From NCBI GenBank assembly GCA_030272585.1, contig BSYQ01000017.1, forward strand, positions 248,001 to 312,000: a DNA stretch of 64,000 nt. The letters are read 5' to 3'. The notes below the pieces were generated by a model. The model was not told where the DNA came from and searched no databases. It saw only the letters and a list, made by a program, of their open reading frames with translations. Source of the stretch: Bryopsis sp. KO-2023. Taxonomy: Eukaryota > Chlorophyta > Ulvophyceae > Bryopsidales > Bryopsidaceae. Both the position numbers and the translations under genes were made by a program. How positions within the stretch are numbered: position 1 is the first letter of the stretch; every line of letters starts with the position of its first letter. Below are positions 30,962-43,785 of the stretch, piece after piece.

Positions 30962-33179
30962 TTTCAGAGCTAACGGTGAGTCTTCTTTTCGTTTCTTCCC
31001 CTTTCTTTTGCTCCTTTTTGACGCGAAAGCGAAAAATCTGTTGCGTCACCGAGCCCGTGTGTTTTTTCAACAGGTGATTGGAGATCACAGAACGCTTCGG
31101 TTGAAAGTTTCGAGAGTTGCTGGAGTGTTTTTTTCTGTCGAAAGAGAAGAGGAGGAAGACAAAGGGGGACTTCAGAAATGCTCAAGAGGACCCATTGCCA
31201 GGAAAAAAAAATTCAACTTGAAGCTGCCAGGAATGAGAATTGTGGATGATTGTGGTGAAGGAGCTCTATGACAGTCTGCCCAAGCTTAGGCAATATGGCT
31301 GCTGCCACTTGGGGGGTGCCGAGGCAATTCTGAGGAGCAATTCGAGGAAAGTCTGACTGGCAGCTCTGGCAAGAGAAACCATCAAAGAACAAATCTTATA
31401 TGAAAGGAAAAACTAAGACTCGGCGAGGGGAAATATTTTATTTTACATTAATGTTACAATGCCGCTGTCGATTAACTGTCCTTAAAAAAAAAAAAGGATA
31501 TTCATACAAGCAACAAGGAAATTTTCGGGATCTGTGGAGTTGGTAAATTTACCTTTAAAGGGAGAAACAGTGGAGATGAATTTGCTTATGGAAAACACCT
31601 CTCATATAGTGTCTTTTTTTGGGAAGGCTGCATAGATTTCAATCGGGATGGATTTTTTTCGGGAGCTTGAACTTTCATGCAACTGTTTTCGTTTCGGTTT
31701 TCAAACGGGGTCAAGAGAGGTGGAGGAGGGTTACTGTTTGCTTGAGGGAGCAGATCCCCCCCCCCCCCCTTTCAATGAACAGAAGGTGCTCATTTTCCTG
31801 CAATCGTTAATGAATCTGGAAAAACATTTCCTGTTGGAAGGGAGTTCTTTTTATGTTCTGGTGGGTTTATTTTCTTGAAATGGCGTAGTGCTCGAAACTG
31901 GCATTCACGGAGGATTTGGCAAGGGGGATAGTGGATGCACCCAACTTAAAAAAAAAAAAAAGGGGGAAAAACAAAGGGATCTTCGAGAGTGTTGCACCTT
32001 TTGGAGTTCCCCAAAGCGGTTGTATAATTTGTTGCTGATTCAGAATGTTTTTCTGAGGGATGCGGACAATGTCAAGCTGTAGAGGAAGATCTTTTTGATT
32101 TGAATCTTTGTTCTCTTCGGTGTACCGGCAAGGTTAAAAAAAAAAACCAAAAAAAACGATGCCGATTCTCTGCCATGCTGGGTTTCAACCCCATAGGATT
32201 TGATGTGGGTTGGTCCAGGCATTTCCCAGAGGATGCAGGATTCTGTGAGGAAATAGAGGGGGGGGGGGGGCGCAGCAACTGTTACTCAGCAACTTGGGAG
32301 TTCTTATTGGGTAGGGTGGGAGGCTTTTGCTGGAGGGAGAATTGGAATTTCTGAGGAAGTCAAAAAAAAAAGGAGTGAAGGGGTATAGAGGAAAGATGTT
32401 GCTAGCCCATGAGATTGAGGGGGTCAGCATTAGGATATTCAGGAGGTTTGACTGCGAATCAGATAGGGATAAGTCATTGGGAGCATTCTTTCCAGAAAGG
32501 GGTGTTTGGATAGAGGTGTAAAAATCAAAGGACTTTCTCTTTATGTAATGCCCGTTCGACTTTGGCTTTGGCTGGATGTTCATATTCTATACAGGATTTG
32601 TTTGTTGGTCTGTTCTGTACCCATATGTCGATCCTATTAGTTGCGCAAAGCAACAGAGTCTGTTGAACAGACCAACCATTTTTCGATCAAAAAAGAGGTA
32701 AGTTCTCTCCCAACCAGGACTCGAAGAGGTTTTACCCTTACACAGACCGGCCCTGAACAGCAAGGCCAAAATGTTGAGGAGGAGGAGTTTAAAAAAAGAT
32801 GGAAATGTTTTGTATGAGGATGATGGTGTGTATGGTTTTCTCGCTGGTTGAGAATTAACAGCCATAGCGACCTACTCAATGTAAAAATATTACAAACACC
32901 AAAAACAAGCGTGGCAGTTCTTACACACATCAAAACAGCACAAGGATTTTTTTTTATTATTATTTATTACCATATTACATACACTTTACACCCACAAACA
33001 TATTACACCATCACCACCCCACCAAAACAAACAGAACAAAAACAAAAACACACACACACACACTCGTCATATGTACCCCACACAAAATAAACACAGGAAA
33101 GGCGGCAAGGGCAAACACACAAACGAACACACACACGAACAAGCAGCAACACAAAAAACAAGCAAGAAAACCAGACGTA
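30962..33179. other. Intergenic with old duplicated DNA
   Basis: No supported gene. C and A runs lie at about 31,750, 31,950 and 32,258. The right half holds copy 2 of the 16.0-16.7 kb duplication. Confidence 0.5.
32405..33160 (+). repeat. Duplicated segment, copy 2 (partner 16,030-16,670)
   Basis: Same-strand match to 16,030-16,670 with frequent differences. It ends in a (ca)n-rich stretch just downstream of the AP2 gene's stop codon. Confidence 0.7.
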
Positions 33180-34933
33180 TCAGTGTATCATGGATTTCTG
33201 AGCTATATCAGCCTTCGAATGTATCATAGCACCTTCCCTCTTGACAACAGCAGACTTCCCCGAAAAACCCGATATTCGATCACTGCCATCCAAAGAAGCA
33301 ACACCATTAACAAAACCTTCTTTTGCTCTGAATCCCCCACCAAAATCTGACAAGCCCGTTTCTTTCTTAATGAAATTAGGAACCCAGCCTTCCGTCGGCA
33401 AGCCGAACGATTGATCCTCGCTCTCCATCTTGACGATCGGCGTTTTACCGAAATCGGCGGGGTCGATGTCCATGTTGGCCTCAGTCAGACTGGCACCATA
33501 CTGGAAGGAGCGCTTCTCTAAGCCAGGGTCGCTTTTGATTTGGCTGGCACCTTCCTCCCCAAACCAAAGCTCTGCACTACCCGAAGGAAAGGTCTCCGAA
33601 GCATCCATGCCATCGAACACTATATCGGAGGCCGATAATCTGACCGTGCGGCTTTCCCCCACATGCATGCACTCCTCAACTTCAGGGTTCTTCATTTCCT
33701 TTTCCGAAGGGTGCCCTACACAGCTCTCCTCCTGGATTTCCTCATGTAAGACATCCGATCCCGCTCCGGGGTTCTCCTCTGATTGAGGCTTCCCGTCACC
33801 ATGCGGCGGGGGATTTTTGCCAGTCCGACTCAGCACCTGATTGATGTAGTCCTTGAACCTAAGCTCCGTACAGTCCTTCTCCCTGATCACGTTCATTTTG
33901 CACAGGATGCCATCCAGCTTCTTTCTCATTTTGCACACCTCTTCGCAATCATACACGACCTGGGAAAAATTCAGCGGCTCGTAAACGGCGTCTTTTCCAG
34001 CAATGACTGCCAGATCGTGCGCTCTGGCGGCTTCGATCGCGTCGCTGTAATACCCCACGCAGATGGTCCTGTAGGTGCTGCGAAAGACTCGGAGTTTGAT
34101 TTCGACCTTCCATTTGCTCCTGTCCTCATCCCAGGCGATGCCGTACAGTTTTTTTGGATTCACCCCCCCAGCTTGGGAATCCTGGTTTCGGTAGACCATG
34201 GAAATCGGATCGAGGGAATGGTAAGAGCAGAAGGTTTGCCGAAGTTCCTCAAACCTACCTCCCCCCCAAAAAAATATGAAAAATGAAAGTAACACATCTG
34301 ACAAAAAAACTAAAAATGACAAATCCGAAAATAAAAAATAAAAAAAACAAAAAAAAAACAAATCCGACAGAAAGAGGAAAAAAAATGACAACTCTGACAG
34401 AAAAAATAGTAAAATAACAATATCACCTTCAGGAATTCACACCATCGACCCTTGATTCGATCGATCAGAAAGCCATGTCCTTCAATGGATGATGTTTCTG
34501 GGTTTTGTTTTTTTTCCTTCCCATTTTTGAAAGGTTCAAGCGTCTTTTTTTCTGTTTGGCATCACCTTTTGGAGCCCAATTCTGTCTTCAGTTTCTGTCG
34601 GTAAATTTCGACTTCGATCAGGTCGTACGTTTGGCCAAAGTAATTGAGATGAACAGGGTTTCCACCAGTCAGACTCAGGGAAGCGAGATCGAAGGCTCGA
34701 GCAGCATCCTCTTTCCTCTTGAAATTCCCTAATCCGATTTTCTCTTTGCCGATGGTTATCCCGACCCTTTTGCATTTTACAACAATGAAAAACAGAAAGA
34801 AAAAAAAAGGTCGATAATAGGAACGAGAGGAGACATACAAAGGTAAATTAAAAAAAAAAAAGAGGGGGCAGAGGAAGAAGGGAGGAATTCTACTGTCGTG
34901 GTGGCAAGACCACTGAATTCGATCAAAAACCGA

Positions 34934-34964
<31 letters not shown>

Positions 34965-37900
34965 TTTTTCATTTATTGGAAAACGGAAATGACAGCATGT
35001 TTGCTGAAACGCAAATGCAGAAATCAGCATTTGGTGTTATTGTTATTCTAGTTCTTATTTTTACTCTTAAGCGAACTTTTTTTAATCGAATCTTGGTCCG
35101 ATCTTATCCACCAGGGGGATCTCCAGGTTGTCAGTTTTATCTGAACAGCCATTTCAGTAGATCGAGGAAAAAACTTAAAAATAAAAAAAATTGCAAATGA
35201 ACGAAACTGAGGACTAACTTTCTGTAGTTTTTTAATTCCAAGCCAAAAAGAGAGAAGAAAAAAAACAGTGTTGCAAGGGAAAATCTGGATCGATTACGGC
35301 ACTCGAGGCATATAACAGTAGAAAACATCGGACAGTCACAAAACGAAGGGGACTTGATAAATTATTATTATTATTTTTTTTTAAAGCTGTTTTTTTATTC
35401 TTTTTTTTTATATATATATTTTTTTTTCAACACACAGACAGTGATTCATGGAAAAAAAAACAACACATACTCGTAAGACTTGATGGTCGGTGAGTAACGC
35501 AGCGCCATGCTGGATGGAATTTCACAGTGATGCAGCTGACCCCTCACTTCTTCTATCTTATGAAAACAAAAACTTTAAAAAAAGTCAAAATGCCAAAAAT
35601 CAGACACTGCGTAAATAAACACAGACAACGTGAGTTTGTGCAAAACTGGCTAGGAACTCTTTCTTTTCGGACCACAATTCTCCACCCCCCCATCCCGCAA
35701 AAAATAAAAAAAAATAAAAAAATGATAAAATAGAGAAAAAAATGAATAACTAGATACACAATCCACTAAAAGAAAAGTATGATTGAAAATGCAAACATTG
35801 GTCCACAGCACTTTTCGATTTATTTTATTTTTATTTTAAAGCATATCAAAAAAAAAATTGCAGTGGTTCCATCATTTTCGAACGGCGGATTGGTCCTGAC
35901 TTTGAAACTTAATTTACAAAAAAGAAAAAAAAGAAAGAAAGAAAAAAGAAAAGAAAAAACTGACCTCGGCATGTGTGTATGTGGCATCAGGGAAATTCCT
36001 TTTGCACTTGTGGTAGTCGAAATGCATCAAAGCGATATCGTGTGCCCTGGCAGCATCTTCTTCGTTTTCGTAATACCCGACGATGGCAGGACTTCGTCCC
36101 TAATTTTGGCATATAAAAAAATATATCTATTAATAATAAAATATATTTATTAGTTAATTTTTTTTAAAATCAAATAATTTGCTGCTGCTGCTCGGTGGTC
36201 GAACAACACCACCAAAAATCTTACCAATCTTATCGACAGCAAATTCTTTGGGAACAATTTTCAATGCGATATAAAATAAAACACACACAAAAAAAAAGCA
36301 CACAACCTGAATACCCAGCCAAAACATATATATATATATATATATATACTTTAGCTTGCTATTTTTTTTTGTTCCGCCTTATTGCTTTCTTTAAGAAAAC
36401 GACAAAATATATTGTTGTTTTTGATCGGAAAATGTATAACTACATATACAAGATTTCTTTACAAAAAAAAAAAGATTAGATTTCTTTTTTTTTTAAATTA
36501 ATCGAGCTGTTTGACCCAGCGTACTTTCATGACGACTCTAGCCATGAACATATTCCTCTTGCAACACAGCGCCACGCCCACATACTTGGACCTAACACCA
36601 CAAACCCATCAAAACACCAGCCTCAGATTGGATTCCCAAGCAAACAGTTCTATTTTTGGAAAACCATTCTTGTCCTCTGCAAAAAGGGACATAGCCGATG
36701 CTGATGACTACTCCGGAACTCAATCTAGAATCCAGAGAAACAGTGTAAAAAACACGGCATGCAACGATTTGACCTTGTTGTAAGGAGTTTTTTTTAGGAA
36801 TTTTTTATTAACTTTTTAGGAATTTTTCAGGATATTTATATTTTAGCTGTGTGCCCTTACCCGAGCGCTCTGTATTTTTTCTTAATGTCTGTCGTAGGTT
36901 GCTCTCCCTCCACATACAAACCCCGATTCTTCAGAAACTCCTTCGTTTGGCTCAGCTCTTCTTCCGAGTACTCCCTCCCTGGGAAATTCAGCCTGGTGTT
37001 CAACTGCATCAGCAGCACCGTCTTGTCCCTCTCTTCGGCAGCCGACCGTTCGTTGCTGAAACCCCCCAGGGAAATGTCTCGGCCGCGTGCATGCACGCGC
37101 GCGCGGAAAGAGCCGGCCCCTCTGCAGTAAACTCCCACGAATTTGGAGCTGAACAAGTTGTCGGGGGAGTCCAGCGCATCTTTGTTGGCCGGTGCTGATT
37201 CGATGTCTGCCGTGGATGGCGGGGGCATTGGGGTGGGGTTGTCATAAAACATCTTTTTTACCTTCGGTTTCTTTTTCGATCTGGATCGGGGAAAAACAAC
37301 AACAACAACAACAACGAAAAACAAGAAAAAAAAAACGTTGGTGAATTTGATTTCGAATTTATTTTTCTTGAACTATAAAAAACTTAAAATTAAATAATTT
37401 AAATTCAATTCAAAGTAACCAAAAAGGATACAGTTCAAAAAAACATCTTGTTTCTTTTTTCTGCAGGGGCTTGAATCACGGAGGAGCAATGGCAGCACAC
37501 GGGGAAATGTTTATGTTTACATTTGTAGCCCCCCCCCCCCCCCCCCCCTTTTTCCCCAAAAAATTAAAAACTAAAAAGAAACAAATAAAACAAAAGAATA
37601 TTTTTTTGTTTTTTTTTTCTCATCATTCTCAAAAAAAAACAATCCTAATCTACAGAAATTTTGTATTGCTCCAAAAAGCACCTTGGGGTAAAATCCTTTT
37701 TCTCCTGACCATTTCCTATCTTTTTTGTTCCCCCTTTATTTTTGAAAACGTACCAAAGCCCATCAAGCCCGAATTTCGTTCACACACACAAATCCCAAAC
37801 CTTTCATGCTCCAGTTTCTTCCTCAGTGCTGCCGCTTTCTTTTGTTTTTTCACCCTCGCCAATCCCTCTCTTCTGACGCGATTCAGTTCGCATTTTTGAA

Positions 37901-37967
37901 CAGACACCCCCAGACTTCGAAACCCACCAGAGAGCCAACTATCGTCGGACAACGAATCTAGGCGCAT
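33180..37967 (-). CDS. Multi-AP2-domain putative transcription factor
   Basis: Seven exons (37967-37801, 37280-36861, 36591-36516, 36099-35965, 35535-35471, 34766-34566, 34254-33180) join in phase to give 712 residues. AP2 domains are DNA-binding modules of plant and protist regulators. One lies at about 101-155 (SKFVGVYCRGAGSFRARV). A second is split over exons 3-4 (SKYVGVALCC, then VGYYENEEDAARAHDIAL). A third is short and degenerate (VGITIGKEKIGLGNFKRK, DAARAFDLA). The fourth is the best, at about 385-445 (LYGIAWDEDRSKWKVEI, VGYYSDAIEAARAHDLAV). A basic cluster RSKKKPKVKK near residue 56 is a likely nuclear localisation signal. The last 250 residues are acidic and Ser-rich, as in activation domains. 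Exon 5 and the end of exon 3 (alternative donor at 36,524) are the least certain. Target genes are unknown. Confidence 0.85.
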
Positions 37968-38440
37968 TGTAAAAAAACACAAACGCAGGAGCCCCCCTTC
38001 GAGCGGGGCGACCTTTTTCAGTCCGAAACGAAAGCAAACCTCAGGCTCGACAGAAGGAAAGAAACGAATCGTTCACAAGTGGCCCCAAAAAAAGCTCTTG
38101 GCAGAATCCACCAGAGTTTGCAGGGTTCTTCAAACACCCTCGCAGGTCCTGTCAGTCATAGGAGCAGGAACAGTACGACACCCTTTTGATTTATCAACGG
38201 CACCTGCAGAACTTGTCAGGGTCCGCGCTTTGAGTTTCTGGAGGGAGCCCCCACGAAAAAATCACGACGTCGCGCACTTTTTCCATTGAGGGTGGGGACA
38301 CGAAACGCGCGCTCAGGCGGATCGCTTAAACGCCTGGTCGGCGATTTCGCCCGGTCTGTTTGACTTTCGCGATGCTGTAGATTCGGTAGGTTTGTTTTCT
38401 TCGTCCGTCGGTTATCTTAGCTACGAAAGGGCTCCCATCC
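37968..38440. promoter_or_regulatory. Divergent promoter between AP2 gene and COX10
   Basis: The two start codons lie head-to-head 473 bases apart. The segment is distinctly GC-richer than the intergenic average, with cgcgcgctc and gatttcgccc words near 38,300. No TATA box is clear. A shared promoter is inferred from spacing. Confidence 0.4.
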
Positions 38441-40263
38441 ATGTTTCCCACAAGAAAATTCTGGCAGTTATGCTCGCGGTTCTCTCAAGAAACACTGGAT
38501 GTCACCCGGTCGACGTTGCGGGCCGATACCCAGAAATTCAGCCCCGAGTGGAGCTCTCATGCGAAAGGCCTGCTAAAGGAATTCTACGGCCTCCCTTCGA
38601 CGCATCGCGCAGCGTTTTCTTCGGCGACGAATTTGGCTGCAGCTGAGAATAAGACCCTGGGGCTGAAAGAATTGATAGGAGCCTACAAGAAACTGTCGAA
38701 ATTTCGCTTGAGCGCTTTCGTGGTTTCCACCGCATGCGCTGGATACGTGTTGGGAAGCGGAGAGAGCGTCGAGTGGGGCGGACTGGGATGGACGGCGTTG
38801 GGGACGCTCGGAGCATCGGCTTGCGCCAATACCTTCAACCAGATTTTTGAGGTGAAAAATGACGCGATGATGGTTAGAACGATGGCCAGGCCTCTTCCTT
38901 CTGGGAGAGTCAGCAGAGGTCATGCTCTCGCTTTCGCTTTGGTGGCTGGAGGAGCCGGGGTGGCGATACTCGCCACGAAGGTGAGTTCCCTCCACAAGCA
39001 GCAGCTGGGATATTTGCTCATTTGGTGAATAAATTTTGAACGAAAACATGAAAAGTTCTGAAGAAAACACACCCACATTGGAAGCTTCTCTCTGTGTGCC
39101 TTCTCTAAAACCTTTTGACCTTCAAGCATGATTGGAAAAATAAATGCCTCAGGACAGAAAATAGAAAACGTAAATAGACACCGCGAAAAAAATGAAAATA
39201 AATAAAACAAATAAATAGGTTTAATCCTGGTCAGAAACCCCCCTGTGAATACTCTTTTTCTTATAATAACCAAAAAAAAAAAAAAAGGATCCTGTTATCC
39301 AAAAAGAGAGAGGGAGAGAGTTAGAGAATAAAATAAAAGGTTTAGAGGAGGAGGTATTGATATTGTTGCCTGCAAGTGTTTATTTATTTATTTATTTATT
39401 CATTTATTTCGGGTTCTCTGTTACGTTTTTTTTTTTTTTCCGAGCAGTTTTCTTTTTGTGCAGTGCAGACAAACCTAGTGACGGCTTCCTTGGGTGCAGC
39501 AAACATCGTACTGTATGCAGGCGTCTACACCCCCCTCAAACAAATCACTCCTTTCAACACTTGGGTAGGAGCCGTCGTGGGGGCAATCCCTCCTCTGATG
39601 GGCTGGGCAGCCTCGGCCGGGGAAATCCAACCGGGGGCCTGGATCCTCGCCTCCGCACTATACTTTTGGCAAATTCCCCACTTCTTATCGCTCGCCTACC
39701 TCTGCAAAGAGGACTACGCCCGAGCTGGCTTCAAGATGCTGTCCAAATACGACCCCTTGGGCCGGCGGCTAGCTTCGATTTCGCTGAGGAATTGCTTGTA
39801 CATGTTCCCTCTGGGAATTCTGAGTGTGGTGTCTGGAGTGACGACGAGTGCGTTCGGATATGAGGCTGGGTTGCTGTCGGTGGGGCTAGCGCTGTCGACG
39901 ACCGTCTTCCATCAGAAACCCTCGAAAGCTTTGGCCAGGGCTGCCTTTCGAGCGAGTTTGATTTTCCTCCCGCTGTTCATGTTGGGCATGTTGGTGCACC
40001 GAAAGCCGAACATGCATGACACCGAGTGGGTCGACATTAGGAACAGATTGAGGGATTTCGTTTTTCCTGGTTTCGCTGATTTGGAATCAGAAGATGAGGG
40101 CAAGCTGGGGGTGATTCAAGTGGCTCCTTTTCCGTTCGTTTCGGTGCCCGCCTCCTTGGTGGTGGAAAACGAAAGGCTGTTGTGGGAGGGGTTGGATGAA
40201 GTGATCGCCGAGGAAAAATTGAAACTGTCACGGACGAAAACCCAGGGCTCCCCATCGCCGTAG
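38441..40263 (+). CDS. COX10: Protoheme IX farnesyltransferase, mitochondrial
   Basis: Adds a farnesyl group to haem B to make haem O, the first step toward haem A of cytochrome c oxidase, in the mitochondrial inner membrane. Two exons (38441-38980 and 39469-40263) join in phase to give 444 residues. The N-terminus (MFPTRKFWQLCSRFSQ) looks like a mitochondrial presequence. The UbiA-type prenyltransferase core starts near residue 85 (KLSKFRLSAFVV). Its first active-site block is NTFNQIFEVKNDAMMVRT followed by ARPLPSG. The second stretch is NIVLYAGVYTPLK, TWVGAVVGAIPPLMGWAA, then YFWQIPHFLSLAYLCKEDYA. Hydrophobic segments match the usual nine or so helices. A 60-residue C-terminal extension is Glu/Lys-rich. 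The second acceptor (gtgcag before ACAAAC) is fixed by phase. Identification is secure. Confidence 0.96.
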
Positions 40264-41122
40264 CATTGTAGTGGAGCGTTTCATTCATGAGTTTTTTCTG
40301 CTTTCATGAGTTTTTCAGCAGGGAAATTCTCAATGGATGGGTGCTAGCTGTCGACATTCCGATCGTTGTTTAGCCAGTCATGGGAGGTGAATCCATGATC
40401 CATCAGGGGGTTGAAAAATACAATCAGCAGTAGCTTTTCTTTACGTGTGGTGGTGCGATGAGCTGCCTTCCGAAACTAGGGTGTAGAGTTGTTTAGACAT
40501 GCAGTAGCATCTCAGGCTTCGATGTTATTATTTCCAACAGATCCCTGCCCCCATGCAGACATCATTCCCAGAACGCCCAAGCAGAAATAATTTTTCCACC
40601 CCCGGTGTCCCGAAGCAGGACTTGGCTGGTGGCTTTTCTCGCTCCTTACAACTGTAAAACAATCAAATCCTCAAATCAAATCATTTTGGGTGATGTATGG
40701 CGGCATTGGATCTGTTGGCCCCTCCCTCCCTCCCTCTTGTCTGGTGGTTGGAACGTGAAACCTTCACCCGATAACTCATACCTTGTTTCCTATGTCCCAT
40801 AACGCACGCATACCTATGTATAACGCTCGCAATCAACACATGCAATATCACGCAAAATTGATTGATTGATTGATCACACAAGATGCTGGGAAAACATGTA
40901 ATCATTGACTGATCGATTGATACTAAAAAAAGCAGCTTTCACAAAAATAGACCCCCACCGTCCCATCCTTCTCCTCGTCGCCCTCTTGAAAACTGATTGA
41001 ACATTTTTCTTCTGGATGATCTGCGCACCCTGCTCTCCAAAAATCAAAATTCCTGGCTAATCCTCCAGAAAAAGAAAAAAAAACGCTGAGGGCGGTGTCT
41101 GGCAGTCATATGAACTGGACCT
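40264..41122. other. Intergenic, no gene seen
   Basis: COX10 3' flank and the upstream region of the coiled-coil gene. An (attg)n simple repeat lies near 40,857-40,875; part of it (caatgattacatg in reverse) recurs near 50,540. Confidence 0.5.
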
Positions 41123-41539
41123 ATGTGTTCGGAGTTTGGCGAGAAAAATTCCGGTGAGCGAAAGAGTAACATCGGTTCCACACCACAGCCCCTCTCCCCT
41201 CTTCAAAAGGTCAATCTTGGCGCTGGAAAGAGGGAGGCAGTTGGTAGTTTACTGAAGAGCTCGCTGCAGCGGGGGTTTTGTGGATGCAGGGCGTGGCTGG
41301 AAGGAATGAGGCGGCGGCGGGAGCGTCGATTGAAGCTTAGAGTTGCCGTTGTTTTCATGCGAGCCCACAATCTCGCGCAGGTTTTCAGAGGATGGAAGGA
41401 CCATGCTTGCGACGTTCATTCCCAGCGGGTGGCCCTGGGACGAGCGAATTTCTTGGTGAAAACATACGTAGCTCGTGCAGCAGACTTTCCAGCTGGGTAA
41501 CTTTCCAGCTTGCATTACCCCCCCCCCCCCAAAAAAAAA

Positions 41540-41570
<31 letters not shown>

Positions 41571-43785
41571 TTTTCCTCGCCAAGCTCCCGAATTCGAGAT
41601 CTCAGAAAACCTGTCGGACTCTCTCGAAACCCGCAATCCTACCCCAGTTGAAGAGAAAACGGTTTGGTTTAGTTTCGCGGGGGCAGTCGGTCCAATGAAT
41701 GTCGATCGATGTTCAGGAGACGTGGCGAGGAATGCAGTCGGTGGTGCCGTTCGGATTCGATTCGAGCAGAAGCGTGCATAGCTATCTGGTATCCACTTCG
41801 TCCAGCGTTCGCAGCGACTCTTTGATCAGGGTGCCCGATTCCTGCGAAGATCGGGAGTCCAGCGAGGTTTGCTGCGGGGTCGATTATGCCCACTCGGTGG
41901 TGTCTCGATCGGTTCAGACGGACGAGGTGCCGTTGGATGAAGGGGAGAGAATCAGGGTCAGTGCATTGACCTCACAATCCCCACCCATTTTCAAAAAAAT
42001 TTGAAAATGGTTTTTTTCTTTCTTTATCTGAAAGCACAAAGCCATGATTATCATTTTTCTTTTTCTTTTTTTTGTCCAGCAGATGTTTTAGTAAGTTTCT
42101 GGAAGGCTGAAAATGAAAAACTGAAAGCAACATTTTGGAAGCATGCATTCTTTTCTTTAAAAAAAAAAAATTGAAACACCTGAAAAACTAAGTGTTGATC
42201 CAAGCACCAATGCAAATTCCTCCCCCCCCCCTCAAAAACAACAACAAATGGCTTGGTTTCTCATGGTGTGTTAAAATGTGGTGTTGTTTTTTCAGCTTTT
42301 AAAAACATGTTACAAATTGGTGCCCCTCCCCGTTCAAAAAAAATAAAAGAAAAAGAAAAAAAAAGGAAGAAAGTAAATGTAAGAGAATGGATGATTGGAT
42401 TTTTTATGCAAACCTCTGGGGTTTATGTTTTGCATGTGGGGTTGATTTTCAGTTTGCAGCCAACCTAAAGACTTTGGACACGCAGCTGGAGGAATTGATA
42501 AAGGTGTACGAGGTGAAATTGAAAGCCAGGCCAAGACGGCGAACTGAAAAACTCAGTTCTGAAGAATCGAGTTTGAATGATGAAGCGGTCGAACACCAAG
42601 GGAGCCTCCGCAACACCAAACAGGTTATTTTAACACTTCTCTATGAAATTGAAAAAAAAAAAAATTGAGGGGGAAAAAAAGAAGGAACAAAAAATTAAGA
42701 AAATAACTTTATCTTGAATTTGAAAAAGTGCAGGGAGTTGTGTCCCAACACTGAACAGAAGCGTCAAATCCCAAAACGAAGAAATCTAGTGTTGGGGTTT
42801 TTTTAAGGGAGTTTCCTTGGTTGTTTTTTTTAAAGATCTTTTTTTTTATTACTATTTTTAAAAGATGTTTGGTTTTTCTTAAATAAAAAATATGTTTTGA
42901 TGTGGGGGTTGTATTTTTTAGATGGATGAAATTCACGACAGACGATCAGTGGCATCCACAGTCCTTCGAGAAAGGGTCGAACTCTTGAAGGCCGAAATTC
43001 GTGAATTGAGGAGAAAACACGATGTGCTGGAAAGGAAATTTTCACACACCGTGCAGGCCAATAAGCACCGGGTCGAATTGGTGGACCTGGAAATGAAGGA
43101 AATGAAACGGAGGCTGGACGAATTGTCCAAACCGGAAGAAGGAAACGGTGTGGTTAATAGGAGTGCTGGAGAAACGGATTGTTGCGATATAGATAACACG
43201 ATCCTCCATGAAACAGGAGGAGGAGGAGGAGGAGGAGGAGGAGCTGGAGGAGAAAAGTGGGGTCAATTGCCGGCTGTGAAAACTGACGATGGTGGAGCCA
43301 GTAGCAGGCGAAAACCCCCACAGAAGGTGTGGTTGAAAAAAATTATACATATTGAACAAAATTGATGCATGGGCGAACAAAATTGATGCTTGGAAAAAAC
43401 AAAAATGTAGTAGTCACCATTTTGCCCATTTTGTTTTTCTTTCCGAAAGGAGGAATTGTTCCAAAAACAACAGGGAGAGCAAACAAAACTTGTGGGCTTT
43501 TATTTTCCTGTTTTTCATTTTTGTTCTGAAACAGCACAATGGAATCGAGACGACCAATAGAGAAAAAAATTGAGGAAATACCACTTCAGAAAAATATCAT
43601 AGATAACTTTTTCTTTTGAAATATAAATAAATAAAAATTGTGATGTTTCTTGGGGAAAAAATTGAAAATTGTGCTGCTGTTCTTTTTATTTTCTTGTAAT
43701 TAAAAAAAAAAACAGGGCAGCAGACGGAAGCAGCAAGGAGTTTTGAATCCACAGACGTGCGAAAGGAAACCCCAATGGAAATAAG
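41123..43785 (+). CDS. Coiled-coil protein, possibly cytoskeletal
   Basis: Likely exons are 41123-about 41470, about 41590-41658, 41717-41956, 42453-42623 and 42922-43365. The last three have clear GT-AG borders and are all phase 0. The first part is Arg-rich with Trp-bearing helices (RGFCGCRAWLEGMRRRRE, AQVFRGWKDH) that recall SFI1-type repeats of centrosomal proteins. A Ser-rich linker follows. The coiled coils are NLKTLDTQLEELIKVYEVKL and ERVELLKAEIRELRRKHDVL, ERKFSHTV, DLEMKEMKRRLDEL. A run of about nine Gly follows. The end is uncertain: the frame stops at 43,365, or a donor at 43,326 joins a basic exon at 43,717-43,785. The junction between the first two exons could not be phased with confidence. 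No named family is assigned. Confidence 0.6.

Noticed and set aside
41541-41566. (ca)n tract, and (ta)n tracts near 36,330 and 46,335
   Set aside because: Ordinary microsatellites inside introns or between genes.
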